DNA of 64,000 bases from Apostichopus japonicus (Eukaryota; Echinodermata; Holothuroidea; Aspidochirotida; Stichopodidae), in assembly GCF_037975245.1 (NCBI RefSeq), contig NC_092568.1, forward strand, positions 19,933,001 through 19,997,000, written 5' to 3'. The translations under genes and the position numbers were made by a program. Position 1 is the stretch's first letter; each line of letters starts with the position of its first letter. The notes beneath the pieces are model-generated. The model did no database searches. It saw nothing but the letters and a program-made list of their open reading frames with translations, and had not been told where the DNA came from. Below are positions 1 through 11,200 of the stretch, in pieces.

Positions 1-75
1 AAGGATGATTGTCTAATTTTGATTGATTAATTAGACACAATATATTAAACTTTAGTCATACATACATACACACAC

Positions 76-134
<59 letters not shown>

Positions 135-135
<1 letters not shown>

Positions 136-318
136 CTCAATTCAGCAGAAATCAGTAAGTCGCTTTGCCTTTACAACCATGCCGACATCTTCTCTATAAA
201 ATAGTTTCAATTCCTGCTACTCCTGGTCACTTTCGGTGATCATGCACTGAAGAAGAGCTAGTTTTGCTCGAAAGCTCTGCAAAAACCAAACATTGGCTGT
301 TTTACTTCCAATCACTTA
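135..318 (+). mobile_element. Probable Penelope-like element 3'-end remnant
   Basis: A short non-coding stretch lies between two AT microsatellites. Its only diagnostic feature is a core of the form CTGAAGAAG - short stem - CGAAA at 247-277, the same layout as the 3' end of the Penelope-like element at 52990-53935. No coding sequence remains. Assignment to this class is inference from the shared motif, and the boundaries are approximate. Confidence 0.4.
243..281 (+). ncRNA. Hammerhead ribozyme-like motif, copy A
   Basis: The conserved core CTGAAGA lies at 247-253. Helix II is GAGC (255-258) with GCTC (266-269), followed by GAAA at 270-273. A loopless helix III could form only A-U and G-C pairs, ending at a putative UC cleavage site (276-277). 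Helix I is TGCA (243-246) with TGCA (278-281). One extra A sits between the core and helix II. Hammerhead motifs are known from Penelope-like retroelements. Self-cleavage here is untested, and the loopless helix III suggests it would need a dimer. Confidence 0.45.
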
Positions 319-416
319 CCTATATATATATATATATATAGATATATATAGATATATATATATAGATAGATATATATATAGATATATATAGATATATATA
401 TACAATGTGAGTTTAA

Positions 417-2444
417 TTAAATACTTATTGCGTTAGGAACTTCCGAAGGATGAAGATAAATGTAAGGTGTTCTCCTTGTTAGGTTACGCTTATCAATTAC
501 GGACCCAACTTCAGTCAATTTTGACCGAAATTTGTTTAAGGCATCGCTTCCTTTCTTATCAAACAGATACTGTACTTCGAAATCACCTAGCGCCTTAGTG
601 CCGCGTTCGCTAAGGAGGCGACAGACCAACATAATGTCCAATGTCTTGTCTTTATCTGGCAACAAACTTAAAATATCTCTTTCTGTTTTCGGATCTTTAT
701 CTGTTGGAGGGCTACTAAGCAACATTGATGGATAATTTGGTGGAAATCCATATTCATCGTACTGACAGAAATTTGCTGCTGCGTGATTTACACTACCGAT
801 AAATAACATTGACGTTAACGCATGCTGTAACTCTTCTACTGAACCAAACTTTCCTTCGCCAGGCACACCCAATAAACCACATCCTCCATCGTCGGGAGAT
901 GCAGAAAGCGTATGGGCAAAATCCTGCAATTCATCATCTTGAATAATCATCTCTGAGTTTTCATAATATCCTTGGACTACATCGGAAACATATTTGCTCA
1001 CAGCTTCCCATAAGAGTAGAGCGTCATCGCGGTAGCAATAATTCGGGAGAGCATCCGTGTCCTCCACTCCACGCTCTTCTAAGTCCTTCGGAAGGGTACC
1101 ATTCACGTCCATTCGCCACTTAGTCATTTCCATTTGAATGAGATTGAACAACCCAATCCTACCGACGGTCAAGCATTGATCAACCCATCCACCTTCGGAA
1201 ACGAGAAGTTTCAATGCACGACTGTTGATGGCTAACAAATATATAAAATGAGGCGCCAGTACTTGGAAAATTGGATGCGAGGGACTAAGGCATCGATGCG
1301 CTGCAACAGCTATCGTTTCCATGATGAGATGGGTAAAGGCAAGATGGGTGCATGACTGGTGGTAATTGGCATCGCAATTGTTGAACCACATTTTGGCCAA
1401 CATCCACGTGTATTCTGGATCAGTTGGAAGAAAGACCGGATTTTCTGTCCCAGGATCTGGGAAGAGTTGTATAGCTATTGGCATAAGTTCTTTGTCTTCA
1501 TTTACAAAGAACAATGCCAATGGGGCGGCGGTTTTCCTGCCATCTGTGCACTCTAAGTCCTTCATAAATGTATAGTCAACTATATACAATCGCTTCGCTT
1601 CGATTGCCTCCTCAATCGTTATGCCATCTATCAGAGCGCGAATCATTTCATTAGTTACAGCGAAGTTATCTGGTAATTTTCTACACAAACGAATTTGGGT
1701 TGGGTTGCAACCACTCAGCCTTTGTAGACCGAACTCAATATCGCTTCTCCAGTTATCAAAACCAAGCGGTTTAGGTAAGGCATCGCAGTAAAGTTTGCTG
1801 ATATCATCTAACGTATCCCAGTCACCACTCGTTAGATTTTTTATTTTAGTCGCGAGTAGAAGAGAAGCTTTCATTTTGAGGATATCCCATTTGTAATCGT
1901 TTGAGAAGGTTTCGTCTGCAGGACACTCTTTTACCTGAGGTGGTACTCCCGGTGCGTTTACAATGAACTGGTAATGTTCACGTTTATCTTCCAACTCCGA
2001 TCTACGATTCTCGATGTCATCGTCATATTGTGGGAGGCTACATCCGCCTTCCTTGATTTTCATTTTCTTATTTGCCTTGATCCATCGATTGATTGGGAAT
2101 ATGAACTCCTGACTGTCATCAACTTTTTCCACTCTAATTACTTGGACAAACCAGTCGTCATCGAACATTCGCTCGTCCCTCCATATTTCAATACCCGACA
2201 AAATACCGAAATTCGGTAAATTTACAACTGGGAAACAATCTGTTGATCCGGCTTCGAAATCATTTTTCCATTTGCAATCGAGTGGGATATCTCGGGACTT
2301 AATTCCGTCCCCGTTGATAAAGCACATAAACACATTGGAGTCTGTTTCACTACCTTTCTTATCCCCCGTCTTAATTGTTATCCAGTAGTCCGTACCAGCT
2401 GGTATTCTCGTCTTGTCCTTCGGAGTTACACAACTATTACCCAT
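417..2444 (-). CDS. Lipoxygenase, arachidonate 5/8-LOX type, intronless
   Basis: A 675-aa non-heme iron lipoxygenase that inserts O2 into polyunsaturated fatty acids such as arachidonate. The length matches animal LOX enzymes (human 5-LOX is 674). A PLAT/C2-like domain occupies about residues 15-135 (YWITIKTGDKKGS near the start), then the catalytic domain. Iron ligands are all present: His367 and His372 in THLAFTHL, His554 and Asn558 in NHAAANF, and the C-terminal Ile675. Other family blocks are GCNPTQIR (245-252), NPVFLPTD, W347MLAK and YRDDALLLWE. The whole protein is one open frame, whereas vertebrate LOX genes have about 14 exons, so an old retrocopy is possible (inference). The frame is intact with no sign of decay. 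Residues around 446-452 (DVNGTLP), which align with 5-LOX YASLCFP, are divergent, so regio- and stereospecificity cannot be predicted. Confidence 0.93.
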   Translation of the reverse strand: MGNSCVTPKDKTRIPAGTDYWITIKTGDKKGSETDSNVFMCFINGDGIKSRDIPLDCKWKNDFEAGSTDCFPVVNLPNFGILSGIEIWRDERMFDDDWFVQVIRVEKVDDSQEFIFPINRWIKANKKMKIKEGGCSLPQYDDDIENRRSELEDKREHYQFIVNAPGVPPQVKECPADETFSNDYKWDILKMKASLLLATKIKNLTSGDWDTLDDISKLYCDALPKPLGFDNWRSDIEFGLQRLSGCNPTQIRLCRKLPDNFAVTNEMIRALIDGITIEEAIEAKRLYIVDYTFMKDLECTDGRKTAAPLALFFVNEDKELMPIAIQLFPDPGTENPVFLPTDPEYTWMLAKMWFNNCDANYHQSCTHLAFTHLIMETIAVAAHRCLSPSHPIFQVLAPHFIYLLAINSRALKLLVSEGGWVDQCLTVGRIGLFNLIQMEMTKWRMDVNGTLPKDLEERGVEDTDALPNYCYRDDALLLWEAVSKYVSDVVQGYYENSEMIIQDDELQDFAHTLSASPDDGGCGLLGVPGEGKFGSVEELQHALTSMLFIGSVNHAAANFCQYDEYGFPPNYPSMLLSSPPTDKDPKTERDILSLLPDKDKTLDIMLVCRLLSERGTKALGDFEVQYLFDKKGSDALNKFRSKLTEVGSVIDKRNLTRRTPYIYLHPSEVPNAISI

Positions 2445-5219
2445 TTGACTCGGATTGATACAAATGGACGGAACTGGTGAAAAGTTTTCAACTTTCTTAG
2501 TTTTTCAACTTGAAAACAGGAACGTCAAACTGATGTCATATATAGTAGGCCTATGTTCCTTGATATACGTTTAAATGTGAGATTATTAGGAGCTCACAAC
2601 GTAATGAACTCAAGACGGTTTGTGTACAGGTTGTTAGTTGTAACATCAAACAGACAAAGAACGGTATCTATGGACACACAGCTTGTAGTATTTATCTCAA
2701 GTGTATGCCAACGATTGTGATTTATTGATTTCTCCTCCGTAACCTCGTTAACCTATATTGTGAACGGCTAAGTTGAAACTGATTCAGTATCTGCTGTCAC
2801 GCTGTAGTGGGTACTGCAGGGTATTCAATTAACATATAAGATCTAGGAAAGCCTTAAATACAAATGTACCGTAATTAACATTGATCAGGTCTGATCTTGG
2901 ATGGAAGCGATGTCACCAAGGGGCGGGCTAGTGAAAGGGGGAGCGATGGATTGGGGAGGGTAGGAGGAAGGATACGTTTCGTTAGTTGGGTGTGATTGGG
3001 TAATTGAGGGAAGTGGTTCGTGCATAATCTTGTTATGCTATATATGTAGATAATATTCTAGGGCATTAACCTATGGTTGGATGGGGTTTGAGCGGCACTG
3101 ATTGTGTATATTTACCTTGTACTTATAAATTGGATAAAATAAAAAATAGGTAATATTAATATTATATATATACATATTTATATGAAGGAGTCATACAAAT
3201 ATTTTTTTCTCGTGTACAAGTTGGTCAATTGTAGCTATTTTATATGTATTTTATACCACCTAAAGCACTTCCTAATTGCCGCTCAGTTTGCAAGGTACTA
3301 TTCTTTAACTGGTCGGACGCCGGGAGGGAAGGGTCTGAGTAGGGCAGTTAGGTATCTTATAAAGTTACAATATATATTGCTACTCAGTTTGTGTTACAGT
3401 CCAACTGATAAAGTTTGTAAACGACAAATCAAAATGCTAGATGCTTGCTATTCTGTTTTTGGATGTGCGTTTACATAGCCTGGGGTGATTAACATTTTAT
3501 TAAAATTGTAAACCTCCTACGTTACCGTCGAGAATATGACCACCAATCGGCCGAATACAACTTTTAAAATAGGAATATTATATTTATTTTCAATGTCTTC
3601 ACTGTTCAGTACAGTTCTTAAAATTCTCTCCCGATACCCATCAATATTGGAAATAAAAACGACACCCAGTTTTCAACAGATTAAGCCTGATACTACCATA
3701 TGTAGGCGTCTAGAGTTACCAGAGATGAAAACAATTCTCGACCAAGCCCAAACAGGATAGGACTCTCATTTAGGGTCCCATTGCTATCTCTATGCCTTTG
3801 TATATTTGGTGCCTTCGTTTGTTGTGTAATATTTACAACAATTTATTGTTTTATTAAATTTGTATTTCAAATTCATTATATAACTTGCAAAAATAGAAAT
3901 TTTGAACTAATTAGCAGTGTACCCTATAGTGCAAAGTAATTGCATTACTTTGTTACTCCAATGAAAACAAAGTTTGGTGTAACCGATGAAATATTTGTGC
4001 AGTCGGCCGTCATCATCCTGACAACAGAATTAGGCTGGGAAGATTTTATCATTTTCTGAGAGAGGGGTGGGGGGGGGGGGGGTGGATACGGGATATACTG
4101 CGGTTGTTTTTAAATGCTGGTAAAGAGACTTCTCTTGTGTCCACCACTAAGTTTCTTTAATGTGCGATTGTATTTGATGCTGCCATTAAAGGTATGCTGT
4201 TTTGGCCCCAAATATGCCAGATTTTTAAATATGGTCACCTTTGGTCAGAATACTTAAACCATTTTGGTTATCACCCAAATTTACCTCACTGGGACATTCA
4301 AACATCTTGTGTGTTCATTCAGAATGTCTGAGAACAATTTGGAGAGTAAAGACCCCCAGGAAAGTACTTTTTGAAAACTTCTAGCAATTATAGCATGCTA
4401 TAATTTAGGGCCTATACAGCCTACCTATAATTAGTTGTTTATGGTGCTGCGGCTTGCGTGTCATATGAGATTAATCGAAAGTGAGTTTCATTTAGTGGAA
4501 AATGCCAATTATCATATGTTGCCATCAAGGACAAAATGAGAAAATATTCACATCGAATTCTCAAATCCTGCTTTAATTCTAGAAATGAACTTGCATTTTA
4601 AGTCGTTTTTGAAACAGTACAACCGAATCATTTCATTCATTCAAAAACCTCTGGGAAACATTTAAAATATGTACTCCTTAATTTGTGCAACTTGTGACAA
4701 TGACCTGGTGTTCCAACCATTTCAAAATGAAAAATAAATTAACAAAGCCACGAACAATCTTCTACATCTGAGATTGTGAAATCGAAGCCTCTCGTGGTAG
4801 AAAACGTTCTTTGCGGTTGAGCTAACCATGGAGGTAAAAACAGACTCCATGAGTTCACTAACCTATAGTGACACGTTTTTAGCCTGTTTTCGTTTTTCGA
4901 ATGTCCTTGTCTTTCACTGAAAGTATGGATCCTAAGCTATGTTCAAATTCAAGATGAGGTCTAAACAATTGCGTATACTTAATGCAATGATCTGACAACT
5001 ACTCCTAAAATACAAACAACTCTGTTGTTTCTGACGTTCCGGGTGCTAAGTGTGCTGGTGGTTCTATTACAACAACGATAAAAGGTTATACATTTGGCGC
5101 TCCATAACAACGTTGTAAATGGAAATAAAATATTGCGCACATACTACTACAGTACTGCACGACTCTCGGTTACAACATCAAATCACAATATTCGCAAGTG
5201 TTTGTATGAAAGAAAAGTC
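2445..5219. other. Intergenic spacer between LOX and SDE2
   Basis: Divergent spacer between the minus-strand lipoxygenase and plus-strand SDE2; it should hold both promoters and the SDE2 5' UTR. I see no convincing ORF or RNA gene. A poly-G tract lies at about 4069-4082. I could not assign a TATA box to either gene. Confidence 0.6.
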
Positions 5220-8200
5220 ATGACAATCTATGTCCAAAAATTACTCGGAGATTTAGTCGAGGTTCCTGTCATTTCTTGTGGTCCTAGAGGAAAACATTTA
5301 AAAGAATGGATCAGTAGTACACAGGTAAACATTGTTAGAATTTAAATAACCCTGTTCGTAGCCTAACATGAACCTAACTGTTAGGCCTAATGTTAAGATC
5401 AAAGTACGCTACGTACGTACTGTACTGTAGTCAGACCAGCTCTTCGCATCCACTTCAGATATTAGTAGTGGATTCTTTTAAATAATTAAGGTTACGCATC
5501 CATTTCAAATAAGTTAAAAATAGTAATCTAAGGCTTGGAATATAATGGCAATGGAGTCTAGCCAAAATTGCCATTAGATCTGCCCATTTGAGGTGGAGTG
5601 GTAACTAATGAGTTGAATGGTTATATAGCCTAGAGTAGGCTATGCTACTCTGGATATCAAATTCCCATACATACTAACATAGGCTAATTCTTAGACCTAG
5701 GTCGGCAAATGGAGTAGTAGTAGGAAGAGCACTGAGTTAAGTCTACAGTAAAGCGAAACATACACAGTTACAAGGTCACTGTTAATATTATTGTCACAAA
5801 TACTTTGATACATCCTTCAGGGAAAACTAAAATTAAAAACAAATTTTCAAGGATAGTTTAATTCCAGCCTGGTTGAGTCACAAGTTGAAAAAGTTAGGCA
5901 TTGTTATACAATAGGCTTACTGTAGAAGTAAGTTGACATTACTTAGTGGTCATAACGTTGCCACTGAACAGTGATGAATCTAGCATACTGTAGGTGATAG
6001 CTTTGTCCTATATGCTATATATAGTAAAGGCTTCATAATTGACGCACCCCCGTAATTGACGCACCTTCAATTATTACTAGCAACGATACTTCAGGCCACC
6101 TAAACTTTTTGCAGTCAAGCAGAATGACACATTTCATGAGTTTGAATCCATTTCAGCTATTTGCTGACCAAATTGTGGTATTTTTAAGCTTTTAACACAC
6201 TCCCACCAGTTTTGCACATTTTTTGGTCATTTTAGAAATCTTACTCCCTAAAAATAACCAACAATACCTCAATATGATAACACTGCTCTGTGGAACCTGA
6301 CCAGTCTGAGCTTAGAGGCTCAGAGCATAACAAACAGCATCTAAAGTCAATGGATGTATATATACTAAGGCCTACACTACAGTTAGCTTTTCGACGAATG
6401 TGTCAATTTAGGGGTATGAAAGAACTTGACACGGCAGACATGTTATGGTCAAATTCTGCTCAATTGTACGGTGCATAAGCAAAGAACCTGAAATATTTTG
6501 AGATCATAACATTTCTAAGGAACTACACATATGAAAAACACATACAGTCGAGTGATTTGGATTTCTCCTTGATAGATATCGTTGATCAAATCCTTAAGTG
6601 CGTCAATTATGAGCCCACCATGCTACTGTTATGTAGAGCATTTAACGTTAGATGAACCATAAAGGAAAGGAGGCCTAACCATATACTTTCCAGTCAAATG
6701 TTTCAGAGGAACACTTCTTGTACAACTAGTAATTTACACTACTGTACACTTGTTTTCTTCAATTTCAAATTTGGAATGTACAGTAACATTCAGTAACAAC
6801 CTGATTTTAGGAAATCGCATATGTAGCAATTTAATTTCACTAGGATACTAGAACAAAAGAAATATATATGTAAGTTTACTTGTTCATCAGTCATAACTTA
6901 AAAACAAATTAACCCTGGACTATCCCTTAAGTGTCAGAAATTAAATACAATACTGTGTCATATGTGTACACTGGTGATTTACTTACATCCTGTACTTTAT
7001 ATTGTAACTCAAGTACTGTAGAGTGCCTGGATTTGTGGAAGATGTTGCCTACAACCAGGCATTCAACCTGGTCAAGTCTCCTTTACAATCATGACTTTCC
7101 ACACTTTACCTTTGTTCAGCTCTTGCATGCATACTGTATACATGCAGTATGTTTTATATATGTTTTCCTTTTTTTTTCTTCACTTTGCAGCACTTGCCTC
7201 TTGCAGAGGTGGTTCTATATCATAATGGGCTTCTAGTTCAAGAGGAAGATCAGTTAAAGGCCAATGGAGTCTACCATATATCTCTCAGGTTGAGAGGTGG
7301 AAAAGGGGGTAGGTGTAGTTGTACATAGCACATGGGGATGATAAGAATGTGAAATTTAGAGAAGAGGGGGGGATAAACAGAGTCATGCTACAAGTCGCAT
7401 CTATGAGCATAATAGAATAGCACACTTGCCATAGAGGAAAACTTCAATGAGAATGCATATGTACAATAATGGACATTCTTAAGAAAGTGTGCTTAACTTT
7501 GCACATTTTGTACAAATTAGACCTACGAGTACATGAGAAGAAATGATCCCCAGACACTGAAACTATTCATATTCTACTTTATACAACACCTAATTGTATT
7601 CTGGTCATTTGATTGGTCAATTGCTCGTTGATTACATAATCCGCGTTGATTACATAATCCGAAAGATGTAATTTGTTCCATTCAACGAGGCGCAGCCGCG
7701 TTGAATGGAACAAATTACATCTTTCAACTCATGAAATATTTGCACTATTGCATTCATAACTACTCATTATTTGTATAATAGTGTGCTAAAGTATAGAAAG
7801 GAAAATTGGTTTCAAACTTTGAAATCATACCAAGAATGCTGCCACTTTCTTTTTTTTGATGCATTGACTGTCAGACCCCTGCGGGAATATGTCTGTAAAT
7901 ATTGGGTTTCAGTGACTTAGCCTGGGATTTTCTACGGAAGGAAAGTTTGGTGCACTATGAACAGATCTTTGACTTACCTATGTTTTGACTCATACACAGT
8001 ATGCGAAATTGTACAAGTTAGCAATGTTGAAAAGACCTATTAGCTTGATTGTAGTGTCAAACAATGAACTTTCACAAGTTGCTGACCACAATGTCATATT
8101 TCTTGTATTGTTGCTCTTTTGTACATTAGCTTTTTCCTTTTCTTTGTTCTAAATACAATGAATATTGTTGCACATCCTTCCCAGGATTTCAAGAATTACA

Positions 8201-11200
8201 GTTGTGTGCATAAAAAACTTGTGGGATCTTTGTCTTTGTTTTGTAAATACTCTAATGGACGATCAATATACCAACACTATTGTATTAGTATTCCATTGCA
8301 AAATTTCAATTGTGATTTGTGTTTTTATTGTATGACAGCACATACAATTAGTGAAAGTTAGTGGGGCCTGATGAAGTATGATCACCAGGTCCCCTGAATT
8401 TACTTCAATGGGAAAGAGTTATCAGAAAAATTCCCCGAAAAATTGTTCCAGTCATAGCTTTTTCAAACTATTGGAAAAATTGAGTTTGACATTATCAGAA
8501 TATTAATTGTATTTACAGGATTTGGATCCATGCTTCGTATGATTGGTGCCCAAATCGAGAAAACTACCAACCACGAAGCTTGCAGAGATCTAAGTGGAAG
8601 ACGCATGAGAGATGTAAACAATGAAAAGAAGTAAGTGTAACTACTGTAAATTGGTAGGGTTGTCTGGTGGTTGATAGTGTCCCTCCGCAAGCATTAGGTC
8701 CAAACTCTACCGGCAACATAAGTCTTTTGATAGGTTCAGCATCGTTGCTGCTAGGTGATGACAAGTTGGGTTCTCCGTGGATATGAGAGTTTGTTTCCGT
8801 TATTCATTTAATTCCTTTGTAAACAAATGTTTCATAACCACACTTGTACTTGTGTGGTTGTTGAACAATGCCCTTTACAATTTTAGAAAGAGCTGGCATG
8901 AGATTCTTGTACCTGGTGTACCTTGGTGTACCTTGGTGTACCTGGTGTACCTGATGGGTGATGCTAGTGGCAAATCCATGGAACAAGGAGAGCTGAGCAA
9001 AGTAACTGTTGGAATCCTCCATAATGTTTGTTGAAAAGATAAATGTCATCAGGTACTGTTTTCAGACTGTGGCTACAATACTTTAGAAAACGAGAAGAAA
9101 AAAAATAAAGATTATTTTATCAACAAAGATCGTTATAGAAGTGCAGATATGAAACTTGAACACATTAAAACTAAAGTTAGAATCCAGGGTAAGGGTTGTT
9201 AGAAAGATGCTGGGGATTAAATAGTCCCATTGCCTATGAACTTACAAAGTCAATCCTTCAGACTATATGCATATAATCCAAATTGTGGATTATAGGGTAC
9301 TGACCAAATCATTGTTATGAGCAAGTCAGGATTGTAATCAAGTAAAGTGAAGTCACAAGTATTTTTTTTTCCATCAAGTGAAGTCACAAGTCATTTGATT
9401 GGATCACAAGTTATTATATCAAGTCATAAATTAATGTTTCTCAAGTCAGGTTGTTTGATTTTATTCAAAGTCAAATATTGAAAGTCAAACTACAGGTAAA
9501 TCAATTTAAAGACCAAACAACAAATCAGCAGCAAAGGTCCAATGTTGCATTTTTATGAAGTGATGCGTGTCGGGTGGATGATGTTGCATCCGTAAACTAC
9601 AGAGCAAGTAAATTTAACTACAGTCATAATTTTGTGGATTGGACAGCGACTGAACTTTGTTTGATACAAAAGGCACTTTACCATTCCCATCCCTCTCTCC
9701 ATACAAACGAAAGTATAAATGCGACTGAGAAATAAGGAAACATCAATGTTAAGAATGTTGACCTTGATTGACTATAGCTACAGATTTTACACCCAAAATT
9801 TGTTAACACCATTTATATCTTCAATGAAAAACAGCTATTATAGTTCTAACTACGTGTACAGTATTAGCACAATGCCTGAACACTCTGCATACTTCATGCC
9901 CCAGAACAGAAGAGATAATTGAGGGCGTTGTGGTCAAGTGGGTAAGGTAGTGAACTTGTGATCTAAGGATTACAGGTTCGAGCCCTGGCCAGATCATTGC
10001 ATTGTGTCCTTGGGCAAGGCGCTTTATCTCCATTGCCTCTCTTCACCCAGGTGTATAAATGGGGACTTGCGAGGTAACTTGTAAATATAGTTGCGTGCTC
10101 CGGTTTGTGGCTGCACCCTACCCTATGGGAAGTCCCCCGGGGGACACGAGGTTGTGGTGCACTGTGGTGCTCCAGGAGAGATTGATTGAATTGTGCACAC
10201 TTTGGTGTGTACTGTAGGTGTGACAAGTTTAATACCAATGACCAGGGTTAAGTTGTAAAAGTCGTGTGAAAGGGCCTTGGCCCTGTACAAGACTGTAAAC
10301 CTTAAATAATAATAATAATCAAAAAACTATTAATAATGAGTGATATTTATGATCTGGGGTATATTATATGGCACTTAAAATAACAAACCAGTCCATAAAC
10401 CATCAAGCAGTATCATGCTCCAGATGTATGGAATATCGTAATATTTAAATATTAATCATGCAATATAATTCTCTTTCCTCGTCAACGCTGGTGTCAATGC
10501 ATATTTTTCGGAAGATCAATACTGATTTCGAGGTTGCGATACAGTAGAATATCCTTAAAAGATACTGACGATGCAAAATTGTGCATCTTCCTTTGCAAGT
10601 TGAATGCGAGTGTCAAGACAAAATACACTGAATATTTGTTTCAATCCTGATTTTCACCCCAGTGGAAAAAAAAATAAGAGATATACATGTTTTCTTGCGA
10701 TTGATTTCACAGGCTAGCAGATTGGATTGCAAAGAAAGCAGACAGAGAGAGGGAGAAGGAGGAGAGAAGACAAGCAAAACTTGAGAAGCTGCGATCAGAA
10801 CCGAAGCACTACTTTGTCGATCCAAAATATGACAAACAGAAGAGCAAAGTGGCTGAGAGTCTGGATGAAGCAATCACTCAAGGTATCTCTAAACAGTCAG
10901 CTTGGCTCAAATATAGTCTACTTTTCTTTGCTCCCAAGATTTCTTGTCAACTCTGAGTTTCAAGTTTGCTGTAGGTCATTTGAGCAGGCTTTGCCAGGGC
11001 CAGATTCAGATTTCTATAATGGAGGGGTGTGGCCTTGTGGTCATAGAAGACAACACCCATGTAAGGGTTGGGGGGTCTGGAAGAATCCCCCTCCCCCTTC
11101 CCAATTATTGTCAAATGGTGTTTTCTAAGGAATATTTGGGCTATAAATTAGGGACTATAATTAGGATATAAATTCAATTAGCTTTAGTTAATAACTTTGT

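Larger units (their letters stand above)
60..400. repeat. AT microsatellites flanking a retroelement remnant
   Basis: Two simple repeats are visible: a pure (TA)n run at about 79-132 and an imperfect (TA)n/(TAGA)n run at about 320-402. Between them lies a non-repetitive segment that ends in the hammerhead-like motif listed separately. Confidence 0.9.

Noticed and set aside
5094-5219. Upstream ATG of SDE2
   Set aside because: It would add 42 residues unlike the ubiquitin-like domain, which starts naturally at the ATG at 5220.
10727-11128. 133-aa ORF overlapping SDE2 exon 4
   Set aside because: Different frame from the SDE2 exon, runs into intron sequence and has no recognisable domain.
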